This document shows, piece after piece, positions 7,477-15,632 of a stretch of DNA of 35,630 nt. Position numbers and translations under genes: made by a program. Origin of the DNA: CAZRIZ01 sp964600285 (GTDB lineage Bacteria > Patescibacteriota > Saccharimonadia > Saccharimonadales > Saccharimonadaceae). The notes below the pieces were generated by a model. That model saw nothing but the letters and a program-made list of their open reading frames with translations, ran no database searches and was not told where the DNA came from. The stretch's first letter is position 1. Every line of letters starts with the position of its first letter. The stretch is from NCBI GenBank assembly GCA_964600285.1, contig CAZRIZ010000006.1, positions 1 to 35,630 of the forward strand, written 5' to 3'.

Positions 7477-8016
7477 CTACTCTTTGGTGTAAAAAGCTAT
7501 TCTAGCATCAGCGTAGGTTGAGGTTTTATTAAGCTTAAGACCGGGCAAGTCGGGACCACTCATTTGTTTTGGGATAGACAGTATGAGAGCCCCTTCGGCA
7601 TGAATAAATTCGCCAAGTGATAAAAGGTTTTTTATATCGACATCATCATAAGGTGGGTCAGCAAAAATAAAATCAAATCGCAATGTCGGGTTTTGCTCAA
7701 AAAATTTCAAAACAGAGACTGGAAAAATCTTAGCACGAGACTGATCTTCATCGGTAAGTTTTTTAACATTAGAACGTATTACATCTGTTGCTCGTCGATC
7801 TTTGTCGACCAGATAAACTGCTTTGGCGCCCCGGCTCAATGCCTCTAGCCCAACTGACCCCGAGCCAGAAAACAAATCTAGAACCGTCGCGCCAATGATT
7901 TTGTCATAAAGCGAGTTGAAGATTGCGCCTCTAATCCGCTCACCCATTGGATGAATTGATTTTACTTTTGGCGACTCTAGAGTCAATCCACCATACTTTC
8001 CGGCAATGATACGCAT
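7477..8016 (-). CDS. rsmD: 16S rRNA (guanine966-N2)-methyltransferase RsmD
   Basis: 179 residues, the usual size. RsmD methylates G966 of 16S rRNA in the small subunit, using AdoMet. The start MRIIAGKYGG is the classic RsmD opening, followed by the conserved R-I-R-G-A-I-F-N-S-L. The AdoMet-binding loop is DLFSGSGSVGLEALSRGA (47-64), and the catalytic motif is D-P-P-Y at about 120-123. Its ATG overlaps the TAA of recG by one base, so it is translationally coupled as the last gene of the tyrS operon. Confidence 0.94.
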   Translation of the reverse strand: MRIIAGKYGGLTLESPKVKSIHPMGERIRGAIFNSLYDKIIGATVLDLFSGSGSVGLEALSRGAKAVYLVDKDRRATDVIRSNVKKLTDEDQSRAKIFPVSVLKFFEQNPTLRFDFIFADPPYDDVDIKNLLSLGEFIHAEGALILSIPKQMSGPDLPGLKLNKTSTYADARIAFYTKE

Positions 8017-10058
8017 TAGTTAAGTACCGTTACTCGATCGAACTGACCAAGTCTTTCTTTTAACTCTGGCCAATCCTCTAAATCGTCTTCAATTGTCTTA
8101 TTGCGCTCTTTTAAGTCGGCCAGGTAGGCCTCTACCGCTTCTTGAGCTTGCTCAATGGCTTGAGTGTCAGCTTCAAAACTAAACCAGCCATGTTGTTGGT
8201 TACCGTAGACATTACCAGAGCCACGCAACTTCAAATCAACCTCAGACAAATAAAAGCCGTCTTGCGAACTGGCTATAGCCGAAAGTCGCTCATTCGGTTC
8301 GTCTAGTGTGGTTATTAAATAACAGTAACTTTGCAGGTCACTTCGGCCGACTCGACCGCGGAGCTGGTGCAACTGGCTTAAGCCGTAGTTCTCCGCGTCA
8401 TTTATTACAATGACAGTGGCATTCGCTACATCTACACCGACTTCGACCACAGTTGTAGAAACTAGCACATCGATCTTCCCAGCCTTAAAATCGTCCATTA
8501 ACCGACCCTTTTCGTCAGGTTTCATTTTACCGTGGAGCATGGCCAGTTTATATTCGGATAACGCGCCGGCTTGCAGAGTTTTATAGTGAGCTTCAACTGA
8601 TACTAATTGATCTTCATCAGAATCGTCGATTCGCCCACAAATTATATAAGCTTGTCGACCATTCTCCAACTGTTGTTTAACCAAATCATAGACCTTTGAC
8701 CGATCTCTGTCGCGGTAAACCTGCGTTTCGATTGGCATGCGGTTAGCTGGCTTCTGTCTAATAGAAGCAATTGAGATTTCGTTCTTGATAGCTAGCGCTA
8801 ATGAACGCGGAATAGGCGTGGCCGTCATAGCCAGTAAATGCGGCATTAGTTTTGCCTTGGAGATAATGGCCTGGCGTTGGTTAACGCCGAAACGATGCTG
8901 TTCATCAATTACCACTAAAGCTAGGTTATTAAATTCAACGGCCTCTTGAATAAGTGCGTGGGTGCCAATTACTATGTCAATCTTACCAGACGATAGTTTA
9001 TCGTAAATTGCTTTTTTATTTTTAGTAGAGCCGGTTAACTGCTCAATTTTCAAACGAAAACCCGTCAAATCACGCTGGAAAGTGGCTAGGTGCTGCGATG
9101 CTAGAACTTCAGTAGGAGCTAATATCGCCACTTGGAAGCCGGCTTTAGCCACCAGCAAGCTAATTACTTCTGCTACTAGCGTTTTGCCAGAACCAACGTC
9201 ACCTTGTAAGAGTAGGTTCATCACGTCACCCGATGATATTCTCTTGATAATCTTCCAAATACTTTTCTTCTGATCGTCAGTTAAGCTGAACTTCAGGCGG
9301 GCAACGAATTGTTTAACCAAATCGATATTAGCCTCGATCTTATGCGTTGGTTGATGTTTCTGTTTTAGCCCGTTAATCGTGCTCGCTAAACTAGCCAGAA
9401 AATAGTCTTCAAACTGCATGCGGTGTCTGGCCTGTTTTAGCAAATCTTGGCTACTTGGAAAATGCAATTGATACATGGCGTCACTGCGAGCCAATAACCC
9501 CATTTTACTGACCACAACCAGTGGCAACGACTCGTTTAGTGTTAATATGTCTGGCTTAATGTTATCAATAACTTTAGTAAAAAAACTGGTTTTAAGTCCG
9601 CGAACCTGAGAATAAACTGGCTCTAAATAATCTTGCGCTAAAATATTATTCTGCCGATTAACCTGGCGTACACTGGGGTTAGTTAGTTGGTAGCGACCAC
9701 GATTAAGGTCAAAATTACCCGTGAAATAGAATTCACCAGATTTTAGTTGATTGATACGATAAGGCTGATTAAACCAAACTGCTTGAATCTTGCCAAAATT
9801 ATCTACCAGATCAGCGGTCAGGATAGTTGTAACACGACTGGTCTGACGCGACACAATATTAGTAGCCCTAGCACGAACTGTGATTTCTCCTGGATGAACT
9901 AGGGATAAGTTTTCAACAAAATTAATCGACCGATAGTCTCTAGGCAAAAAATTGATTAAATCAAACTTTGACTCTATGCCGGCCAATTTCAATTTGGCCA
10001 GGGAAACATCGCCAACGCCTTTAATTTTTTCTAAAGAAGCCGACGTGTAGAAGCTCAT
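8016..10058 (-). CDS. recG: ATP-dependent DNA helicase RecG
   Basis: 680 residues, full length. RecG remodels stalled replication forks and Holliday junctions. An N-terminal helix-hairpin and wedge OB-fold region (about 1-160) is followed by a superfamily 2 helicase core. Walker A is GDVGSGKT, Walker B is the DEQH box in VVIDEQHRFGV, motif III is MTATPIPRS, and the C-terminal motifs include STTVVEVGVDV and QLRGRVGRS. The start overlaps the stop of the HAD gene by one base, and its own stop overlaps the rsmD start in the same way, so the three genes form a tightly coupled unit. Confidence 0.96.
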   Translation of the reverse strand: MSFYTSASLEKIKGVGDVSLAKLKLAGIESKFDLINFLPRDYRSINFVENLSLVHPGEITVRARATNIVSRQTSRVTTILTADLVDNFGKIQAVWFNQPYRINQLKSGEFYFTGNFDLNRGRYQLTNPSVRQVNRQNNILAQDYLEPVYSQVRGLKTSFFTKVIDNIKPDILTLNESLPLVVVSKMGLLARSDAMYQLHFPSSQDLLKQARHRMQFEDYFLASLASTINGLKQKHQPTHKIEANIDLVKQFVARLKFSLTDDQKKSIWKIIKRISSGDVMNLLLQGDVGSGKTLVAEVISLLVAKAGFQVAILAPTEVLASQHLATFQRDLTGFRLKIEQLTGSTKNKKAIYDKLSSGKIDIVIGTHALIQEAVEFNNLALVVIDEQHRFGVNQRQAIISKAKLMPHLLAMTATPIPRSLALAIKNEISIASIRQKPANRMPIETQVYRDRDRSKVYDLVKQQLENGRQAYIICGRIDDSDEDQLVSVEAHYKTLQAGALSEYKLAMLHGKMKPDEKGRLMDDFKAGKIDVLVSTTVVEVGVDVANATVIVINDAENYGLSQLHQLRGRVGRSDLQSYCYLITTLDEPNERLSAIASSQDGFYLSEVDLKLRGSGNVYGNQQHGWFSFEADTQAIEQAQEAVEAYLADLKERNKTIEDDLEDWPELKERLGQFDRVTVLN

Positions 10059-10816
10059 TATTCGGTGACTCCCAAAATTCCCTCTAAGGCAAAAGCTGTT
10101 GCCTCCCAGCCGTCAACCTCAATTGAGCGTATGCCCATAGCCTTTACTGGATAGTCATTGCCACCCTCTTCAAGCTTGTCACCAAAGAACAGTATGTCTT
10201 CCTTGGCTATTCCTAATTCCTCGATTAGCTTGCCCATACCATACGCCTTATCTAGACCTTTGCGCGTTACGTCTATACTAGTGGTCCCAGCAATGCGGAC
10301 CTCCAGTTCAGGCAACCGTTGCGAAACCTTTTCTTGCAGCAACTTCCTCTCACTAGTATTGTCCTTAGCCCAACGATATTTCTCTTCAGCGGGAGCTTCT
10401 TGCCCCAATGCCGAGTAAGTAATCTGACTAAACCGATCTTCAATAATATCACCATATGGATTATCCACCCACAGCCCAACCTCCTTAGCTGAATCTTCTA
10501 GCGCTTGTCTGATTTTTACTTTCTCAGCATCAGATAAATCCTCGGCATATACCATTTTCCACGATTGGAGAGATGCATCGTAACGATAATATCGCGTACC
10601 ACAAGTCGGCATCAAATGGAGTTTGGCTAGAGCCTCGTCAGAAACTTTTAGATGGTCAATAACCTGGCTCTGAAATAGCTCAAATTTTCCACCGCTGATA
10701 ATACAGACTTCATATTGCTCTAGGAGACGAGCCAACAGGTCTGCCATTCTTGGCGACAAGGGCGATTTAGTCACAGCCAGAGTGTCATCCAGATCAAAAG
10801 CTATTATCTTTTTCAT
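10058..10816 (-). CDS. HAD-IIB phosphatase, eukaryotic-type phosphomannomutase-like
   Basis: 252 residues with the HAD signature FDLDDTL at 7-13, where D8 is the nucleophile and D10 the acid/base. Motif II is the Ser/Gly pair in CIISGGKFE. The C-terminal motif is FFGDKLEEGGNDY, with the metal-binding Asp residues. The segment T-S-I-D-V-T-R-K-G-L-D-K-A and the FFGDK...GGND pattern resemble eukaryotic-type (HAD) phosphomannomutases such as PMM2 more than ordinary Cof phosphatases. Function could be a sugar-phosphate mutase or a phosphatase; I cannot decide. It has a very strong AAAGGAGG SD, follows tyrS by 26 bases and overlaps recG by one base. Confidence 0.82.
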   Translation of the reverse strand: MKKIIAFDLDDTLAVTKSPLSPRMADLLARLLEQYEVCIISGGKFELFQSQVIDHLKVSDEALAKLHLMPTCGTRYYRYDASLQSWKMVYAEDLSDAEKVKIRQALEDSAKEVGLWVDNPYGDIIEDRFSQITYSALGQEAPAEEKYRWAKDNTSERKLLQEKVSQRLPELEVRIAGTTSIDVTRKGLDKAYGMGKLIEELGIAKEDILFFGDKLEEGGNDYPVKAMGIRSIEVDGWEATAFALEGILGVTE

Positions 10817-10842
10817 TGAAAAAACCTCCTTTATTTAATAGG

Positions 10843-12057
10843 TCAATAAGCCAGAATGAAACTATTTTTGCCCTTTTTCATCAAGCAGGTACTCGTGATT
10901 TTGATGTCGAGGGTGATTTTTTCACCATTAATAGAAATTGCGCCAGACCCCAGTAGCCTCCTGGCTTCACTATTGCTTTTTGCCAAGCCAGTAGTCGTTA
11001 AAGCCTCCACTACCGACACATTTGGTGCTACAGTCGGTATCTCACGCGATAGCTCTTCTAAGTCATCTTCGGTGAGTGAACTAAATTCGCTCCCGCCAAA
11101 TAGAACACTTGAGACGCGCTCTACACTCTCAGTACGAGCTAAGCCATGAGTCTCTTTTGTAACCTCATGAGCCAATACCTTTTGTCCTGTACGTAACTCA
11201 GGATTGGCCTTCTGCTTCACCATCACCGCCTCTATTTCTTCTTTCGACAAGAAAGTATAGATTTTGAGGTAGTCCTCTACGCCGATATCGTCACAATTTA
11301 GCCAGAACTGATAGAACTTATAGACGCTGGTCAAATTATCATCCACCCAAATTGCTCCGTCCTCACTCTTACCAAATTTTTTACCAGTCGTTTTGTTTAT
11401 AACCAGTGGCGTTGATAAAACGTGAGCGGACTTATTATCTAGACGACGCAATAAATCTACACCAGTTACAGAGTTGCCCCATTGGTCAGCTCCACAAAGT
11501 TGTAGCTCCACGCCATACTCGCGGTTCAGGTGAACAAAATCATAAGCTTGGATTAGGACATAAGAGAACTCCGCATAGGAAATACCCGAACCATCTTCGC
11601 CTAGTCGATTCTTGATAAAGTCGCGGCCTAACATTTGACTCATCGGCATATTCTTTCCAACCATCTGTAAAAAGTCAACGTAATTTATGCTAGAGAACCA
11701 GTCGGCATTATTAACAATCTCTAAGTCGACGTCTCCGCATATGCGGCGAAATTGATCGGTAATGTTAGCGACATTAGCGTCAATCACCTCCTGATCTTTC
11801 AGAATGCGTTCATCTTTTTTACCATCTGGATCGCCAATTCTACCAGTGGCGCCACCAATCAGAAGGTAAGGTTTGTGACCAGCCAGAGCCAGTCGTTTTA
11901 CCAAGAGCAACGAAGCTAAATTACCGATAGTCATGCTACTAGCGCTTGGGTCAACGCCAAAATAAAAACGATACGACTTTTCATCCAGGGCTGAAATTTC
12001 GTCAAAAGTGGTTTGATTTACCAAATTACGCCAGACAAGTTCATCAGATAACTTCAT
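10843..12057 (-). CDS. tyrS: Tyrosyl-tRNA synthetase
   Basis: 404 residues, a class I synthetase that charges tRNA-Tyr. The HIGH-type motif appears as P-S-A-S-S-M-T-I-G-N-L (about 37-47), tyrosine recognition as QAYDF and Q-L-C-G-A-D-Q-W-G-N, and the KMSKS loop as K-F-G-K-S. A C-terminal S4 RNA-binding domain starts near residue 340 (SNSEARRLLGSGAISING). It ends in a TGA stop, one of only two in the window. It heads the tyrS, HAD, recG, rsmD operon. An AAGGAG SD lies 6 bases before the ATG, and the gene is divergent from the PBP. Confidence 0.96.
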   Translation of the reverse strand: MKLSDELVWRNLVNQTTFDEISALDEKSYRFYFGVDPSASSMTIGNLASLLLVKRLALAGHKPYLLIGGATGRIGDPDGKKDERILKDQEVIDANVANITDQFRRICGDVDLEIVNNADWFSSINYVDFLQMVGKNMPMSQMLGRDFIKNRLGEDGSGISYAEFSYVLIQAYDFVHLNREYGVELQLCGADQWGNSVTGVDLLRRLDNKSAHVLSTPLVINKTTGKKFGKSEDGAIWVDDNLTSVYKFYQFWLNCDDIGVEDYLKIYTFLSKEEIEAVMVKQKANPELRTGQKVLAHEVTKETHGLARTESVERVSSVLFGGSEFSSLTEDDLEELSREIPTVAPNVSVVEALTTTGLAKSNSEARRLLGSGAISINGEKITLDIKITSTCLMKKGKNSFILAY

Positions 12058-12079
12058 ATCATCTCCTTATTTACATCTT

Positions 12080-12088
12080 ATTATAACA
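12080..12088 (-). promoter_or_regulatory. Extended -10 promoter of the tyrS operon
   Basis: On the minus strand TGtTATAAT is a perfect extended -10. The predicted start near 12073 leaves a leader of about 16 bases that holds the AAGGAG SD. There is no good -35 and no room for a T-box leader. Confidence 0.65.
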
Positions 12089-12129
12089 GTAAATCCAGAG
12101 AATGTAATGCACTACACGTAGCATAATAA

Positions 12130-12138
12130 TGCTATAAT
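12130..12138 (+). promoter_or_regulatory. Extended -10 promoter of the PBP gene
   Basis: TGcTATAAT is a perfect extended -10. The predicted start near 12145 gives a leader of about 37 bases ending in AAAGGA before the GTG at 12182. It is divergent from the tyrS promoter, and the two -10 boxes are about 45 bases apart. Confidence 0.65.
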
Positions 12139-12181
12139 AGACGTAAGAGGACATAAGGTTCTAAACTAATAAAGGAAATAC

Positions 12182-14833
12182 GTGAGCAGGAAGAAACCAA
12201 AGAACAAAAGGCTGAGTCTTTACTCAAATCTTGTTAGCAACCAAAAGTCAAAGAAAGACGCTAGATTAAAGCGTCGAGCTAAGAGAATGGCCGAAATGCC
12301 AAAAAGTCCACTGAAAAGAGTCTTGTATTGGCTCAATCCCAAAAATTTATTTGGCTGGTTGTTCTCGATTGATGGGCTAAAAGCTATTGCTAAGGTCTTT
12401 GGTATATTATTTGTTGTTGGCGCCATTTCGGCAGTTGGAGTTTTTCTTTATTTTCGACGAGATATTGGCGACCTAAAGGCCGGTGAAATTAGCAGTCGCA
12501 TTTATACTACAGTTAACGTCTACACCGATCGAAACGATGTCGTGCTATGGGAAGACAAGGGCGAGGGTGATTATAAGCTAGCTGTCGAAGGTGATCAGAT
12601 CAGTGATTTCATGCGCAAAGCCACGGTAGCCGTTGAAGATAAAACATTCTACAACCACAAAGGTGTCAGTTTAACGGGTATTTTTCGAGCCGTAATCAAC
12701 AATCTCCGAGGAGGCGCTACCCAGGGAGGCTCAACCCTCACTCAGCAGTTAGTTAAACAAGTATTTTTTGCTGACGAAGCTGAGAAACGTGGTCTAAATG
12801 GAGTACCTCGTAAAATTAAAGAGGTTATTTTAGCAACTGAAATTGAAAGGCTTTACACTAAGGACCAGATATTAACTATGTACCTCAATGAGTCGCCATA
12901 TGGTGGTCGTCGTAACGGAGTTGAGTCAGCAGCTCAAACTTATTTTGGTAAACCAGCTAAAGAGTTAAATTTGGAGGAATCAGCTCTTCTGGCGGGCATT
13001 CCGAACAATCCATCAAAATATGATCCATATAATATATCGGGTAACGAGGCCCTCCTCGCCAGACAACATAAAGTCTTAAACGATATGGTAGAAATAAAGG
13101 CAATTTCTAAAGAGCAAGCGGAAACTGCTAAAGAGGTGGCTATTTTAGACACTATCCGACCCCTTACTAGCCAGCTAAGCGATATCAAAGCGCCCCACTT
13201 CGTCTTAGAGGCTCGGCAGGAAATTGAGTCAAAACTTGGTATTAAAACCGTCCGCGCTGGTGGGCTAAAGATTAAAACCACCCTTGACTATGAAGTTCAG
13301 AAAGCTGCTGAAGCCACGGTTGAAGCTAGTAAAGCAGACCTACCTCAGTGGGGGGCTGACAACATAGCCTTGACCGGTGTTGATGTAGAAACAGCGCAAG
13401 TCATAGCCATGGTTGGTAGTGTTGATTTTACAAAACCCGGATATGGCCAACGCAACGCCGCAACCTCACTCCTAGAACCCGGCTCTAGTATTAAGCCAAT
13501 TGTTGATTATGCCCCACTATTCATGCAGCGCTCAGGCGTAAATTATGGTCCTGGATCAGTCCTAAAAGACGAGAATATCGACGCTCTCTATTGTGGCGGC
13601 AATACTGGCAAGTGTACCGTCCAAAACTATACAAGACAAACTTACGGTAATGTAACCATCCGTCAGTCACTAGGTTCATCGCTAAACCGTCCAGCCGTTA
13701 AGGCAATGTATATTGCAGGTAAAGAAGAGGCCGTGAAAGTTGCTCAAGACTTAGGCGATTTATCCTACTGTAAAGATTCTCCAATTTACCTATCCGCATC
13801 TATCGGTGGCGGATGTGCTGTAAAACAAGTTGAACACGCCAACGCTTTTGCCTCACTTGCTCGCTACGGTCAGTACAAGCCAATATCGTATGTCTTAGAG
13901 GTTAAAAACTCTAGAAACGAGCAGCTCCTACTGTGGAAAGACGCCCAAGGTAAACAAGCAGTCGACCCACAGGTCGCCTACATGATAGCCGACATCCTAA
14001 CCGATCCAGACGCTCGACGCCTAGTTTTCAACGCTCAAGCTACTAGCTTTGGATTTGAAGTTCCTGGAGTCTGGACTGCAGCCAAAACAGGCACGACCGA
14101 AAACGGAGCTGGACGAGCTAAGGACTCTTGGATGGCTGGGTTCTCTACTAAAATAGCTATGGCAGTTTGGATTGGCAACCACGATGGAGCGCCACTTAAA
14201 TCCAGTCAAAACACTATGGCTAGACGCATGTTTAATGACTTTATGGCTAGCTCCCACAAAGTTTACGAAGCTCAAGGTAAGTGGAATAGCAGTGAGAAAA
14301 TGGTCGCACCAGAGGGGATTAAAACGATGACGGTAGCGGGCAAAACCGATATCTGGCCATCTTGGTTCGATCCAAAAGCCGGTCTCAAGACCGAAACAAT
14401 GGTGTTTGATAAAGTGTCAAAGAAGAAGGCCACCGAGTGTACTCCAGTAGCGGCTCGCGAAGAACTTGAAATCGTCAAATCAACTGACCCCATTACTAAA
14501 AAAGAGATCATCACGGCTCCAGATGGATACGACACCAACGCTGACGATGATATCCACAGCTGTTCAGATAGAGAACCTAGTGTCAAAATCACCAGCCCTG
14601 TGCCTATCGAAGAGAATAAATATAGAGTATCAATCTCGGTAGTAAAAGGCACTCACGCTTTGAGCAACTTAACGGTGACTTTTGGCGGTAAAACAATCTA
14701 CAACGGAAACGCCACTAACCAGATTGTTGAAATCGAAGTGACTGAAGACGGACAGGCCCTAAAAGCCTCCATTAGCGACACCGCACTATACAGCACAACA
14801 ACTACAATTACTGGACCAAATCTGATCCAGTAA
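12182..14833 (+). CDS. Class A penicillin-binding protein (transglycosylase/transpeptidase)
   Basis: 883 residues, starting at GTG with an AAAGGA SD. It polymerises and crosslinks peptidoglycan outside the membrane. A basic cytoplasmic N-terminus (1-64) precedes one membrane segment (about 66-91). The glycosyltransferase-51 domain (about 105-285) has the catalytic E152 in V-E-D-K-T-F-Y-N-H, and the G-G-S-T-L-T-Q-Q-L and N-E-S-P-Y-G-G motifs. The transpeptidase domain has all three active-site motifs: S435-S-I-K438, S500-L-N502 and K635-T-G-T. A C-terminal extension (about 690-883), with Cys residues and Ig-like beta sequence, may bind the wall. It is divergent from tyrS, an arrangement I also recall from streptococcal pbp1b/tyrS. 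It shares its terminator with the convergent PIN-TRAM gene. Confidence 0.95.
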   Translation: MSRKKPKNKRLSLYSNLVSNQKSKKDARLKRRAKRMAEMPKSPLKRVLYWLNPKNLFGWLFSIDGLKAIAKVFGILFVVGAISAVGVFLYFRRDIGDLKAGEISSRIYTTVNVYTDRNDVVLWEDKGEGDYKLAVEGDQISDFMRKATVAVEDKTFYNHKGVSLTGIFRAVINNLRGGATQGGSTLTQQLVKQVFFADEAEKRGLNGVPRKIKEVILATEIERLYTKDQILTMYLNESPYGGRRNGVESAAQTYFGKPAKELNLEESALLAGIPNNPSKYDPYNISGNEALLARQHKVLNDMVEIKAISKEQAETAKEVAILDTIRPLTSQLSDIKAPHFVLEARQEIESKLGIKTVRAGGLKIKTTLDYEVQKAAEATVEASKADLPQWGADNIALTGVDVETAQVIAMVGSVDFTKPGYGQRNAATSLLEPGSSIKPIVDYAPLFMQRSGVNYGPGSVLKDENIDALYCGGNTGKCTVQNYTRQTYGNVTIRQSLGSSLNRPAVKAMYIAGKEEAVKVAQDLGDLSYCKDSPIYLSASIGGGCAVKQVEHANAFASLARYGQYKPISYVLEVKNSRNEQLLLWKDAQGKQAVDPQVAYMIADILTDPDARRLVFNAQATSFGFEVPGVWTAAKTGTTENGAGRAKDSWMAGFSTKIAMAVWIGNHDGAPLKSSQNTMARRMFNDFMASSHKVYEAQGKWNSSEKMVAPEGIKTMTVAGKTDIWPSWFDPKAGLKTETMVFDKVSKKKATECTPVAAREELEIVKSTDPITKKEIITAPDGYDTNADDDIHSCSDREPSVKITSPVPIEENKYRVSISVVKGTHALSNLTVTFGGKTIYNGNATNQIVEIEVTEDGQALKASISDTALYSTTTTITGPNLIQ

Positions 14834-14853
14834 TTGTCGGAATTTAAGTCAGT

Positions 14854-14883
14854 AAAAGGCTATCGCGAAGACGATGGCTTTTT
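14854..14883. terminator. Shared bidirectional terminator embedded in the PIN-TRAM coding end
   Basis: A 12-bp stem (14854-14865 with 14872-14883, two G-T wobbles as read on the plus strand) encloses a 6-base loop. A-runs and T-runs flank the stem, so it can end transcription from either side. It starts 20 bases after the PBP stop. It contains the stop codon (14860-14862) and the last few codons of the minus-strand PIN-TRAM gene. Confidence 0.8.
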
Positions 14884-15630
14884 ATTATTACGATTAAACT
14901 GGCGTTGACGGTTATTACCGGACTTAACGTCAGCTTTTGGCTTCTTCAACTTAGCAAACAGCATCTTACCAGCCTCGGTTTGAATAGTTCGTGTCGCCTC
15001 AACCTCAACAGTTTTACCAATTAGTTTACGAGCATCAGCTACGACCACCATAGTGCCATCAGGCAGATAGCCGACAGCCTGATTGTCATTTGATCCAGCC
15101 TGAGTTAGCTTGATTCTGGTCGCCTCACCTGGCAAAAGTTGCATCCTCAAAGTCTGTGCTAGTTCATTTACGTTTAAGACTGTCGTGTTTTCAATCTTAG
15201 CAACCTTGTTTAGATTGTAGTCTAGAGTTAGTAATAAATATCCACCACTTTTGGCCAACTCCAGAAGACGATTATCAACACCCTCCGGCGTCGAAGCCTT
15301 GTCTGGCAAAATTGTGACCATCAGGCCTTCAATCTTTTGCAAGTCGGCAACGACATCAAGACCAAATCGAGCCCTAGAACGCTTCTCTGAGTCGGAGCTA
15401 TCAGCTAAGAGCTGCAACTCGCCAACAACGCTACGTGGTATGACTAACTCATCACCGACAAAGCCAGTTTTGGCTAAGCTCAAGATGCGACCATCAATCA
15501 AGGCCGACGTATCTATCAAGATACGCCGTCTTTCCCCCGAACGGTGGTGAGACAAATGATAGACATCAAACTTTAAGCTGATTAACAAAATTAATATTAC
15601 GCTTACTATAACTAGTATAAAAATTTCCAT
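14860..15630 (-). CDS. Membrane-anchored PIN-TRAM protein (YacL-like nuclease)
   Basis: 256 residues. One N-terminal membrane helix (2-20) takes the place of the four in Bacillus YacL. The PIN nuclease domain (about 36-155) retains the acidic metal-binding residues D40 (LIDTSALIDGR), E71 (VVGELQLLAD), D119 (GVDNRLLELA) and D137 (LTLDYNLNKVA). A TRAM nucleic-acid-binding domain follows (about 168-232: PDGTMVVVADARKLIG), then an Asn/Arg/Lys-rich tail. It is probably an RNase or RNA-binding protein at the membrane. It follows radA by 2 bases, and the clpC-radA-yacL order matches Bacillus. The last codons form part of a terminator hairpin. Confidence 0.88.
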   Translation of the reverse strand: MEIFILVIVSVILILLISLKFDVYHLSHHRSGERRRILIDTSALIDGRILSLAKTGFVGDELVIPRSVVGELQLLADSSDSEKRSRARFGLDVVADLQKIEGLMVTILPDKASTPEGVDNRLLELAKSGGYLLLTLDYNLNKVAKIENTTVLNVNELAQTLRMQLLPGEATRIKLTQAGSNDNQAVGYLPDGTMVVVADARKLIGKTVEVEATRTIQTEAGKMLFAKLKKPKADVKSGNNRQRQFNRNNKKPSSSR

Positions 15631-15632
15631 TA

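Noticed and set aside
12058..12181. T-box or other riboswitch upstream of tyrS
   Set aside because: The predicted tyrS leader is only about 16 bases, too short for a T-box.
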